From positions 1-64,000 of the IMG/VR virus record IMGVR_UViG_3300046170_000162: a stretch of DNA of 64,000 bases, one strand, 5' to 3'. The stretch comes from a virus. Made by a program: the position numbers and the translations under genes. Under the pieces are notes generated by a model. The model had not been told where the DNA came from and did no database searches. It was given only the letters and a program-made list of their open reading frames with translations. Position 1 is the first letter of the stretch. Every line of letters begins with the position of its first letter. This document shows positions 31,841 through 39,154 of the stretch, piece after piece.

Positions 31841-32262
31841 TTTACAAACTCAAAAGGTCCTTTTTCTGATCCCCATAGAAGAGTTCCTGATTTGTCCCAC
31901 CCTTTGTCAGACGTTTCCCAAGAGTCTTTAGTAAGTCTTGCCTTGGTTTCAACTCTCCTACCTTGTTCGTCAATCCTTTCAGATTTACCGACCCAAACAC
32001 GATCTTGGACTTCTGTGAACGTCATATCACTGACGTTGATTCCATCTTTGAAAGTTTGTAGGATTAGTTGATCATTATCAATAACAATTTTATGTTCTCT
32101 CTGGCGATATACATCACCATTCCAGTCATACCACTGTTTAGTTTTCAATACGTCATCTTCGTAGTACCACTCATAATGTACATAAGCAAATGAAGTCGGG
32201 TTGAGTTGACATTGCTTGATGTTATGCCAGTGGTGGACTAAGTGATCAAGAAACTTTTTCAT
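31828..32262 (-). CDS. CpcT/CpeT-like chromophore lyase family protein B
   Basis: 144 residues. Follows the CpcT/CpeT pattern: HHWHNIKQCQLNPTSFAYVH (N-x-x-Q...P-x-x-F), KQWYDWNGDVYRQREHKIVI (the WY...YRxRxH segment corresponding to the PYRQR region), then beta strands (ILQTFKDGINVSDMTF). This family attaches bilins to phycobiliproteins; cyanophages carry CpeT genes. Close paralogue of the next gene. Family call moderate, enzymatic role unproven. Confidence 0.5.
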   Translation of the reverse strand: MKKFLDHLVHHWHNIKQCQLNPTSFAYVHYEWYYEDDVLKTKQWYDWNGDVYRQREHKIVIDNDQLILQTFKDGINVSDMTFTEVQDRVWVGKSERIDEQGRRVETKARLTKDSWETSDKGWDKSGTLLWGSEKGPFEFVKCTR

Positions 32263-32266
32263 AGAT

Positions 32267-32704
32267 CTAATCTATATATTTTCTTTTGAAAATGAATGGT
32301 CCTGGAGTTTTACCCCACGTCGTACCTTTATCAATAGATGTAAATTCTTCAGCAGTCACAGTGACGTAAGAATATACGTCTTCACCTCTGCTATTCTTAG
32401 CATCCTGTTCAGTTCTACCACAGAAACCACCCTTCCCTACCTTAGTGAAGAGCATACTAGGTTCTTGAGTATTATCCTTGCGAAAGGTTTGCAACTCAAT
32501 GTGATTACCTTTGTCCAAGAGTTTGTGATTACGCTCTCGGTACATTTCTCCATTCCAGTCATACCATTGAGCAGAATGAATCTCTCCATCTTCTTCCCAG
32601 AACTGATAGTGAACGTGGGAGAAATGAGATGGAGAGTTCTGTGCTTGTTGTTTGTTTTCCCAAGGATGAAACAACAGTGACTTTAATTCTTCAATCTCGG
32701 TCAC
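32267..32704 (-). CDS. CpcT/CpeT-like chromophore lyase family protein A
   Basis: 145 residues. HPWENKQQAQNSPSHFSHVH, AQWYDWNGEMYRERNHKLLD and IELQTFRKDNTQEPSMLFTK mirror the neighbouring paralogue segment by segment and recall CpcT/CpeT lyases. Shorter than typical host CpeT (about 200 residues), like phage versions. Two tandem copies imply duplication with divergence. Overlaps the Phd-like gene by an ATGA junction. Confidence 0.5.
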   Translation of the reverse strand: MTEIEELKSLLFHPWENKQQAQNSPSHFSHVHYQFWEEDGEIHSAQWYDWNGEMYRERNHKLLDKGNHIELQTFRKDNTQEPSMLFTKVGKGGFCGRTEQDAKNSRGEDVYSYVTVTAEEFTSIDKGTTWGKTPGPFIFKRKYID

Positions 32705-32964
32705 AGCATCTTATGAGCGGCAGCAGTCTCTTGTGCAACGTGTGCACCAAGTGCTCCTTCGCTAGGTAAGTTGTCCATATTGGGTAGTTGTTCTTCTTCA
32801 TTAAGAAGTGAATCTACTTCAGAACCAATAGTGCGCCCTGGGGCAACTTGTGTCATAACAACATTACCTTTAGGTGCTTCGATGAGAACATTCTCACCGC
32901 GTTCAACAAGTTTGAACAAGAAATCAAAATTTTCTTGTGCTTCGTCGATAGTAACTCTAATCAT
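32701..32964 (-). CDS. Orphan Phd/YefM-like antitoxin
   Basis: 87 residues. The first 40 (MIRVTIDEAQENFDFLFKLV then ERGENVLIEAPKGNVVMTQV) follow the Phd/YefM DNA-binding dimer pattern: VT-x-x-EA...F...L...V..GE.V.I.....G..V. The C-terminal half (LPNMDNLPSEGALGAHVAQE) would be the toxin-neutralising tail. No RelE/Doc/YoeB-like toxin lies adjacent. It could neutralise a host toxin or act as a repressor; both are inference. Confidence 0.65.
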   Translation of the reverse strand: MIRVTIDEAQENFDFLFKLVERGENVLIEAPKGNVVMTQVAPGRTIGSEVDSLLNEEEQLPNMDNLPSEGALGAHVAQETAAAHKML

Positions 32965-32969
32965 AGGTT

Positions 32970-33116
32970 TTAATCATCGTGGTCATCAAATGGATCGTCA
33001 AGTCCCTCGTTATCAAAGAATCCTTTGTAGACGCCATAGAAAACAAAGATCACAACGATAACCATAATGGAGATCGGAAATGTGATATTTGGATCAGCGT
33101 TGTAGTGATGGATCAT
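32970..33116 (-). CDS. Small single-span membrane protein (48 aa)
   Basis: 48 residues with one hydrophobic helix (ITFPISIMVIVVIFVFYGVY) and an acidic tail (GLDDPFDDHDD). ATG overlaps the previous stop. Function unknown. Confidence 0.65.
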   Translation of the reverse strand: MIHHYNADPNITFPISIMVIVVIFVFYGVYKGFFDNEGLDDPFDDHDD

Positions 33117-33316
33117 AGTAAATAACAAATAGATTCGTTGTCAACTGCCCCTTGGACATTAGTTACGGATTCTCGGAATCCTTCTGCTCCTTCTTCGGTG
33201 AACTTATACCGAATCTTTTCAATATTTCCATCACTAACTTGTATGGACAGGGTGCGTTTCGGAAAATTGATCCAAACATAATCAACGTACAATTGGTCTA
33301 GGTACTCGTCAGTCAT
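33113..33316 (-). CDS. Small unknown protein (67 aa)
   Basis: 67 residues from MTDEYLDQLYVDYVWINFPK, beta-rich (TLSIQVSDGNIEKIRYKF). The ATG overlaps the upstream stop (ATGA), which selects this start over the longer frame. Function unknown. Confidence 0.7.
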   Translation of the reverse strand: MTDEYLDQLYVDYVWINFPKRTLSIQVSDGNIEKIRYKFTEEGAEGFRESVTNVQGAVDNESICYLL

Positions 33317-33468
33317 TTGTATGTAGGATAGCAATCGATAACTTGCAGACCATACATAGATGCTGCGGTTTGACGTGCCTCTTGTGCAGAGAACACTTCG
33401 TCAATTATAACACGTTTGATTGGACCGTTTGGTCTACGAAGGAGAACTTCGTACTTCCTTGCAGGCAT
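33313..33468 (-). CDS. Small unknown protein (51 aa)
   Basis: 51 residues (MPARKYEVLLRRPNGPIKRV, IDEVFSAQEARQTAASMYGL). The beta-beta-alpha-like layout resembles small phage nucleic-acid-associated proteins, but no family is recognised. Confidence 0.65.
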   Translation of the reverse strand: MPARKYEVLLRRPNGPIKRVIIDEVFSAQEARQTAASMYGLQVIDCYPTYK

Positions 33469-33498
33469 TGAATTCTTGTGACTGACCTTAGTATAGCA

Positions 33499-35955
33499 CT
33501 AATTCAGCATAATGGGTAGTCCAACGAACTGTGCTAGACCACCTGTACAACCTGCTGTGTAGACTCCAGTTCCAACTGTATATGCCATAGCACCGTTGTT
33601 GACAGTGTTTAGGATAGCACCACCTGCTCCTGTAACGAATTCTCCGATACCACCTTTAGGTGTTTTAACCAGAGTCAAGTGACCACCACCTGTACCTGTA
33701 ACTAGATCCACCATACCCCCAGGTTGTCCTGTACACTCGGCAATACGAACGTGTGCAGCAGGGAGAGGTGATGTACCTGCTCCTGATCCACAGATAGTAA
33801 GGTCAAGACCTTTCATCAAAGTACATCTACCTGTCAATCCAGGGATCACATTAGTCATTCCAATGTTCTGGAAAATAACATTGTTGATAAACTCAGACTT
33901 CCACGCTGCCTCGTTGATAATCTCACCAGAAACAGTGTTCATTAATGTTGTACACTTATTATTAATTGCTGAAGCGTTTAAACTCAACTCACTGTGAGCA
34001 TTCAATTTAATATTTGCTGCTTGAATCTGATAGTCACCCTCATAAGCAACGTTATAATCTGATGAATATGTTTGTGCTGCTTTAGATTGCTTTGCACCTG
34101 ATGCAGGTTCACCAGTCTTTTCATCTGTCTCAACATTTTGTGAGAGGTGAGTATTGAATGCACCACCAACCTCAAGGTTGAAATCACCCATAACTTTGAG
34201 GTTAAGATCACCCTCAACAGTCAGAGTTTTATTTTTCTTGACAGTCTTGCAATCATCTCTACCAATGATCTTTGTATCATTTCCAGGGACGTTTGTATGT
34301 TGGTCACCCATCACAGTGGCGATCACAGTCTGACCACCTGCGTGCTGAACAATAGTTTTCTCTTTTCCTGGGGTGTTATCTTGAATAGTTTTTGCACCAT
34401 TCAAGAATGATTCTGCTTGTGTAGCATATACATCAATATCCGAGAAAAGATTACTGAGGTAACTTCCCTTCTTCTTATTGTTTTTTCCACCACCAGTATA
34501 AACAGTAACTTCTTCTTCTAAGAAGTCTGGAACACTAGCACACGTCGTTGTACCCAACAAGGGCATCCAGAATTTAATTTTCGGTCGTTTAATCTTCCTC
34601 CCGCAATCCTTGTTTCCAAACAGTGCTGCAAGGATACCAAGAATGATTGAAACGAGTGATTGGAAGTTTAACTTAGAGAAATCAAATTCAAAAAGAGTAT
34701 CTAGTTTATCTTTGATATTACGAGCAACACCAGTTGCCTTCTTTGCCATAGCAAGTGCTGATGTGATCTTATTAGCAACTCCAGAAACTTTACCAATAGC
34801 ACCTTGAACCTTACCAATAACTGCGTTGACTGTATCAGTAACTTTATCAGCAAAACCACCGACAACTTTAGTAACTACCTTACCTGCAATATCACTGGCG
34901 AATCCACTAATATCTCCAAGTGCACCCTGAAGTCCTTTGATAATATAATTTGCTTCGAAGTTACAGAACAAGTTGGTAATGAAGTCTGCAAGTGTTAGGA
35001 TTGAAGAGATAACTCCTGTAGGGACAACATTACTAATAGCAGACATAATCTTATCCATAATTGCCTCGATGCCTTTTGCAAGCATCTGTTTCAAGGAACT
35101 TAGGATACCAGTCATAGCAGAAGAAACATAGTTCTTGATACCTGCCATCGATTCATTCATCACATCGTTAAAAACCTTCTTACCAGTAATCAATGAAGTG
35201 AGATTACCATTTAAGTCAGTCGCGAGTGTGCCGCTAAGATTGCCGAACTCTGTCAGCATTCTTTCAAGGTCTTTTTCAAAACCGTCCCCACTTGGACCGA
35301 CCGCTCCATCAGCAACACCTTGTGCTTCTGCTGGAACCTTAGTAGGGTTTGTATATGGATTTCCAGGTGTTTGTTGCTCTAGGATTGACAACAATCCTCT
35401 AGACTTTTCTTCACCACCACCCTCGTCACCAACCTGTTGACTTGGATCTACGTTAAATGAAGTACCTTGGTGTGCAACTTGTCCTTTTACATCTTTTGAT
35501 GCAGGAGGCATTTCATCATCAGATAATGCCTCATCATTAGATGCAATAGTAGTTGCACTGATCTTCTCATCTGACGTAGGTGTAGTATCTCCACTTTTAG
35601 GATTACTCATACCACGGAATCCACGGAGGGATCCCATCACAACAGGAAGTTGTGCTTCTTCACCATCTAAAAAGAAACCTAGAACCTGTGCACCAACCTG
35701 CAGTTCAGTCTTAGTACCAGTATTCTTGATACCTGCCTGATCTGTAGGAAGCATAACAACTGCCCACGGTAAATCTTCAGTAGGGACTTTATCAAGATAC
35801 GATTCACCGCCAGCACCAGTGTACCAACCGACAATACGCACCTTGACCCTACCGATCATCTGAGGATCTTTAATAGACTCGACTTCTCCGATCCACCAAG
35901 TGAACCCGTCGCGTCCCATTACATCAGATTTTCCGACAGCAGCAGTTAAACTCAC
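33499..35955 (-). CDS. gp5: Baseplate hub/central spike protein gp5-like
   Basis: 818 residues. N-terminal OB-fold region FTWWIGEVESIKDPQMIGRV then KVRIVGWYTG (about 19-45) as in T4 gp5/VgrG-type hub proteins; a long amphipathic middle (KGIEAIMDKIMSAISNVVPT and similar, 290-420); and a C-terminal repetitive beta-helix (QHAGGQTVIATVMGDQHTNV onward) as in the gp5 spike. No lysozyme domain is visible, unlike T4 gp5. It would form the membrane-piercing spike. Late promoter upstream. Confidence 0.8.
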   Translation of the reverse strand: MSLTAAVGKSDVMGRDGFTWWIGEVESIKDPQMIGRVKVRIVGWYTGAGGESYLDKVPTEDLPWAVVMLPTDQAGIKNTGTKTELQVGAQVLGFFLDGEEAQLPVVMGSLRGFRGMSNPKSGDTTPTSDEKISATTIASNDEALSDDEMPPASKDVKGQVAHQGTSFNVDPSQQVGDEGGGEEKSRGLLSILEQQTPGNPYTNPTKVPAEAQGVADGAVGPSGDGFEKDLERMLTEFGNLSGTLATDLNGNLTSLITGKKVFNDVMNESMAGIKNYVSSAMTGILSSLKQMLAKGIEAIMDKIMSAISNVVPTGVISSILTLADFITNLFCNFEANYIIKGLQGALGDISGFASDIAGKVVTKVVGGFADKVTDTVNAVIGKVQGAIGKVSGVANKITSALAMAKKATGVARNIKDKLDTLFEFDFSKLNFQSLVSIILGILAALFGNKDCGRKIKRPKIKFWMPLLGTTTCASVPDFLEEEVTVYTGGGKNNKKKGSYLSNLFSDIDVYATQAESFLNGAKTIQDNTPGKEKTIVQHAGGQTVIATVMGDQHTNVPGNDTKIIGRDDCKTVKKNKTLTVEGDLNLKVMGDFNLEVGGAFNTHLSQNVETDEKTGEPASGAKQSKAAQTYSSDYNVAYEGDYQIQAANIKLNAHSELSLNASAINNKCTTLMNTVSGEIINEAAWKSEFINNVIFQNIGMTNVIPGLTGRCTLMKGLDLTICGSGAGTSPLPAAHVRIAECTGQPGGMVDLVTGTGGGHLTLVKTPKGGIGEFVTGAGGAILNTVNNGAMAYTVGTGVYTAGCTGGLAQFVGLPIMLN

Positions 35956-35973
35956 AGCGATATATAGTTTTTA

Positions 35974-36132
35974 TTATTTAGCAAGTGACTCAACATAGTT
36001 ATTAAAACTCTCTGACATACGGTGATAACCGCTGCCAATATAAATTTGTCCTGCTACAACAGCAACAGTACAAATACCCCAGAAAACGTAGTAAGGTGAT
36101 GCTTTCACTTGATGAAAATGCTTTTTCTTCAT
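35974..36132 (-). CDS. Small single-span membrane protein (52 aa)
   Basis: 52 residues (MKKKHFHQVKASPYYVFWGI), hydrophobic span YVFWGICTVAVVAGQIYIG, short polar tail. ATGA junction with the zinc-ribbon gene. Function unknown. Confidence 0.65.
   Translation of the reverse strand: MKKKHFHQVKASPYYVFWGICTVAVVAGQIYIGSGYHRMSESFNNYVESLAK
35975..35982 (-). promoter_or_regulatory. T4-like late promoter (GCTAAATA)
   Basis: GCTAAATA on the minus strand, 20 nt upstream of gp5, overlapping the stop of the 52-aa membrane protein gene. Confidence 0.65.
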
Positions 36133-36287
36133 TGATGTGGATAATAAACTTCAACAAATGAGTTGCACTTAGGACAACTCAGATTAGTGACCATAGAATA
36201 CTCCGACGAGGTGACTGGATAGTCTTCTTCATCGAGACTATGGTCACCTCCCCAGATTAACTCAGTTTGGCAATGCCAACAATTCAT
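36129..36287 (-). CDS. Small zinc-ribbon protein (52 aa)
   Basis: 52 residues with two Cys pairs: CWHC (residues 3-6) and CPKC (38-41), the spacing of a zinc ribbon, plus acidic loop EEDYPVTSSEYSM. Similar mini zinc-ribbon proteins occur in T4-like cyanophages. Possibly binds nucleic acid or protein. ATGA overlap with the metalloprotease-like gene. Confidence 0.7.
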   Translation of the reverse strand: MNCWHCQTELIWGGDHSLDEEDYPVTSSEYSMVTNLSCPKCNSFVEVYYPHQ

Positions 36288-36973
36288 TTAATGTATTTGT
36301 TTTTGAGTAACCACTTCCTTGTGAGAGGAGTGGGTGAGTAATGTTCCCACATAGGAGTAGATGATGCACAGACTTTAAGTGCTTGTGCAGTCATACCCTC
36401 TGTGTGCCCTGCCCAAAACGCTTCCTTTTCCCAAGGGATTGCCGAGGGTTGTTGGAAATACGTTTTCTCTGCCATATTCTGCCACATTTTAGGAACTTGG
36501 TCCTCTGGGTGAATAATAGCGATCAATGAATTGTTAAGGGTACCTGCCATACAATCCTGAGCAGCGTGCCAACCTTCGTGCCTGACTACTGCCATAAACA
36601 CATTAGGACGACTGACGTGTGCCTCATTTAGATAGAAATGATTACTCACAGTATGGTAAACACCTCTATGTCCAACAGGAAAATACTTTGGACTTGCAAT
36701 ATAAACGTTAATTCCTAATTTGTCAAATGATCTTGATAGACTATTAAACTCTTCTCTAACTGTATTGAAGTTTTGGTTAGAAAAAATCTTTTGTACATCG
36801 TCCGTATTACGGACTCTCTTTACATCTTCAGTACACTCCTGTAGGAGCATACATCCCATAGCATCATTTGTAAACCACCCTTTAGTAATTTTACCTTCAA
36901 TAGGTTTTGGTAAAGGGTTTGCTGCTACAGGTAAACTCAAACTCAACAATGTCGCCAATAGGACATTACGCAT
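36284..36973 (-). CDS. Secreted zincin-like metallopeptidase
   Basis: 229 residues with a signal peptide (MRNVLLATLLSLSLPVAA, cleavage near residue 18). VVRHEGWHAAQDC places an HExxH-like motif HEGWH at 132-136; EKEAFWAGHTEG (from 182) could give the third zinc ligand. Four or more Cys suggest disulfides and periplasmic location. It could cut host envelope proteins or peptidoglycan-linked targets. Lies in the hub module, co-transcribed with tail genes. Peptidase activity inferred. Confidence 0.65.
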   Translation of the reverse strand: MRNVLLATLLSLSLPVAANPLPKPIEGKITKGWFTNDAMGCMLLQECTEDVKRVRNTDDVQKIFSNQNFNTVREEFNSLSRSFDKLGINVYIASPKYFPVGHRGVYHTVSNHFYLNEAHVSRPNVFMAVVRHEGWHAAQDCMAGTLNNSLIAIIHPEDQVPKMWQNMAEKTYFQQPSAIPWEKEAFWAGHTEGMTAQALKVCASSTPMWEHYSPTPLTRKWLLKNKYIK

Positions 36974-37559
36974 ACGAAATCCATCCAGTTACAATTAATT
37001 TTTCTTCGTTTGGTGCAGGGTTACCGTGATGAATATGAGTCCAATCTACAGGCCACAGCAGGGTTAAACCCTTTTCTGGTTGAATCTGTAGGTCTTGATG
37101 AACCCATTGTGTATCACCGCCTTCCTCTACGGTGTTTAGGTATGTCATCCATACCAGATGTCTGAAAGAGGTGGTCTTATTGGAACCTACTCTTTCACAG
37201 TGTGGTTGTGTGAATGCTTGCCCTGGTTCATACTTCTGGATATTGAATGGTTCGATAACCTCCAAATCCGCCATTTTTGCCCAGGGATATTGATCGACGT
37301 ACAATTGAATGCACGCTTGTACCTCATCCAAATAATTTGTAATTCTCGGATCTTTGATCCAAGATGGAACAGACATATCCGTGGAGTTCTTGATCAATGG
37401 ATCAGTTCCACCACTATATTCACCAGGGACTTTGGCAAGATAATCACAGGTGTTGTAAAAATCTACTACACCGTCAATGATTTCTTCTTTTATTTTGCCA
37501 CCTGCAATAAACGATTGTACTGCTGCCATAATAATAGATGATAGGTTATTAGTCTTCAT
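36966..37559 (-). CDS. Prolyl-hydroxylase-like 2OG-Fe(II) oxygenase
   Basis: 197 residues from MKTNNLSSIIMAAVQSF (ATG 37559); the second Met is an alternative start. Core: QKYEPGQAFTQPHCERVG (His120, Glu122), RHLVWMTYLNTVEEGGDTQW, WTHIHHGNP (His177 or 178) and EKLIVTGW (Lys187 for 2-oxoglutarate). Fits phage P4H-like oxygenases, with Glu replacing the usual Asp in HxD. Possibly modifies tail proteins. No clear ribosome site; the start overlaps the cp12 stop. Confidence 0.65.
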   Translation of the reverse strand: MKTNNLSSIIMAAVQSFIAGGKIKEEIIDGVVDFYNTCDYLAKVPGEYSGGTDPLIKNSTDMSVPSWIKDPRITNYLDEVQACIQLYVDQYPWAKMADLEVIEPFNIQKYEPGQAFTQPHCERVGSNKTTSFRHLVWMTYLNTVEEGGDTQWVHQDLQIQPEKGLTLLWPVDWTHIHHGNPAPNEEKLIVTGWISYA

Positions 37560-37776
37560 AAACCAGACATTCTGGTTCTGAAGGGTTTTGATCACAATAT
37601 AGTTCGAGAGCAGTAGGATCGTGATGATCTCCTTCCTCAATTTCTTTTTTGTGATGATCGACGTAATCTTCCAACTCGTGAAGTTCGCCTTCGATGTGCC
37701 TACGAGTCTGAGGACTTGTTGTAGGATTATCCAAGATTTCTTTATCGTGTTGGATGTGGTCTTCTAGTGATTTCAT
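37549..37776 (-). CDS. cp12: CP12 Calvin-cycle inhibitor
   Basis: 75 residues. The C-terminus DPTALELYCDQNPSEPEC then LVYED matches the CP12 signature (D-P-L-E-x-Y-C-x-x-N-P-x-x-x-E-C-x-x-Y-E/D) with Cys61 and Cys70 in the redox-pair spacing; the front is helical and acidic, as in marine picocyanobacterial CP12. CP12 bridges GAPDH and phosphoribulokinase and switches the Calvin cycle off; phage CP12 is thought to divert NADPH to nucleotide synthesis. AAGGAG ribosome site. Embedded between hub genes, so probably late. Confidence 0.85.
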   Translation of the reverse strand: MKSLEDHIQHDKEILDNPTTSPQTRRHIEGELHELEDYVDHHKKEIEEGDHHDPTALELYCDQNPSEPECLVYED

Positions 37777-37786
37777 TAGGTCTCCT

Positions 37787-39154
37787 TTATGAGGTTACAC
37801 TATCTTTAGATAGTTGTAAATGGGTAGTTAATCCAGTAGGACTATAGTCGTGTTTTAGTCCTACGACAAGATAACGTCCCGAATATACAGGATCCAATAC
37901 AGTTCTTTCCTCTACGTTAGAAGATGCAGGAATTTTACATTGAATTACCATACCGACAGCCAATGATACATTACCTGGGATGGTTATGTCAAGTCTTATG
38001 GAGTTAAGTAACTGCCATCGAGAATACGAGTATGAACTCGCTGCAATGGTGTCATTATCCATATTTCCTGCAGTATCGGTTCCATCTTGAGACGTTTTCG
38101 CATTCTTCATTCCAGGTAGAGCACGGATTTTAACTCTGGTAGGTTTTTTCTCATCAAAGTATGCTTCCTTGATCTTTGGAAAAGGAAAAGCATCATTAAG
38201 TGTTTCTGCCTGTCCAAATACCTCAATTAATGATTGAGTCCTTGGCGGTGAGATTGAACCAGAGGGTCCACTCTTTCCACTCCCTGCTGTAGGGAGATTA
38301 CCTGAAGTGAGTGCAGGTGCTTTAACACCGATAACGGTATTTACATATGCACCAGTTCGCATTTTTTCCAGATGGTTGCCCTGATCTGGATAATTCATAC
38401 TTTCGATACTGTAAGCATTATACTCGGCATTGCCGACATTTGCTTGTTCATATGTGAACGTCGGGACACTTCCCTTGTTCATCAATTCTCCCTTGGTAAG
38501 GGTATCTATAGTATTAAAATAGAACCCATTCTTGTTTTCAAAGAACAAATATCCTGCCTTGTTGTTTTCAGATGAAACAATTTTATCAGAGATATATGCA
38601 ATAACATCAAATGGTCTCCAAGAGGGAGATATAAAATTGAAGTTACCTTTAGAACCTTCGTATGAATACTTCCGTCCAGATGACTTCAAAAACTTGTTGA
38701 CAATTTCTTTTACGTGACTTGATCCAGTCTTATATCTAAATGCTTTAAATACTCTATTTGTTTCATTGTTATATGCTTCTGGTGAAACTGTATATATCAC
38801 ATATGATTGTGCTCTTTCAGATTTAGTTACCGCACCAATCTTAAAAATACGTTGTCTGACGATTAGAGGTTGATCTGGAGCACTATCTGACTCCATTTCT
38901 AGTTGAATAAATTCATTACCAGTTAGATCCGAAATCAAGTCAACAGTATCCATTACTGCAATCTCCATTCTGACCGAAGGAGAATCGATAGACTCAATAT
39001 AATTAAATCCAGGGCAGATACCTCTAATATCTACTGCCTTTCCCCCTTCAGGTGACAGTTCCTGAATCTTTTCTGATGGAACATAGTCATCTGCCAAATA
39101 CAGATTAAACTGTTTAATTTTATACCCTTTTGCTTGGTACGTTGATTCAGACAT
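37787..39154 (-). CDS. Baseplate hub protein (gp27-like)
   Basis: 455 residues. Beta-rich throughout; the end YSGRYLVVGLKHDYSPTGLT followed by THLQLSKDS is the hub-protein ending seen in gp27/gp44-type baseplate proteins (G-R-Y-L-V-x-x-x-x-H...T-x-L-x-L-x-x-D). Lies one gene from gp5, as T4 gp27 partners gp5. T4 symbol not certain. Confidence 0.65.
   Translation of the reverse strand: MSESTYQAKGYKIKQFNLYLADDYVPSEKIQELSPEGGKAVDIRGICPGFNYIESIDSPSVRMEIAVMDTVDLISDLTGNEFIQLEMESDSAPDQPLIVRQRIFKIGAVTKSERAQSYVIYTVSPEAYNNETNRVFKAFRYKTGSSHVKEIVNKFLKSSGRKYSYEGSKGNFNFISPSWRPFDVIAYISDKIVSSENNKAGYLFFENKNGFYFNTIDTLTKGELMNKGSVPTFTYEQANVGNAEYNAYSIESMNYPDQGNHLEKMRTGAYVNTVIGVKAPALTSGNLPTAGSGKSGPSGSISPPRTQSLIEVFGQAETLNDAFPFPKIKEAYFDEKKPTRVKIRALPGMKNAKTSQDGTDTAGNMDNDTIAASSYSYSRWQLLNSIRLDITIPGNVSLAVGMVIQCKIPASSNVEERTVLDPVYSGRYLVVGLKHDYSPTGLTTHLQLSKDSVTS

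Noticed and set aside
32267-32964. Phd-like gene plus neighbour as a toxin-antitoxin pair
   Set aside because: The adjacent gene is a CpeT-like protein and has no RelE, Doc or YoeB features; the antitoxin appears orphan.
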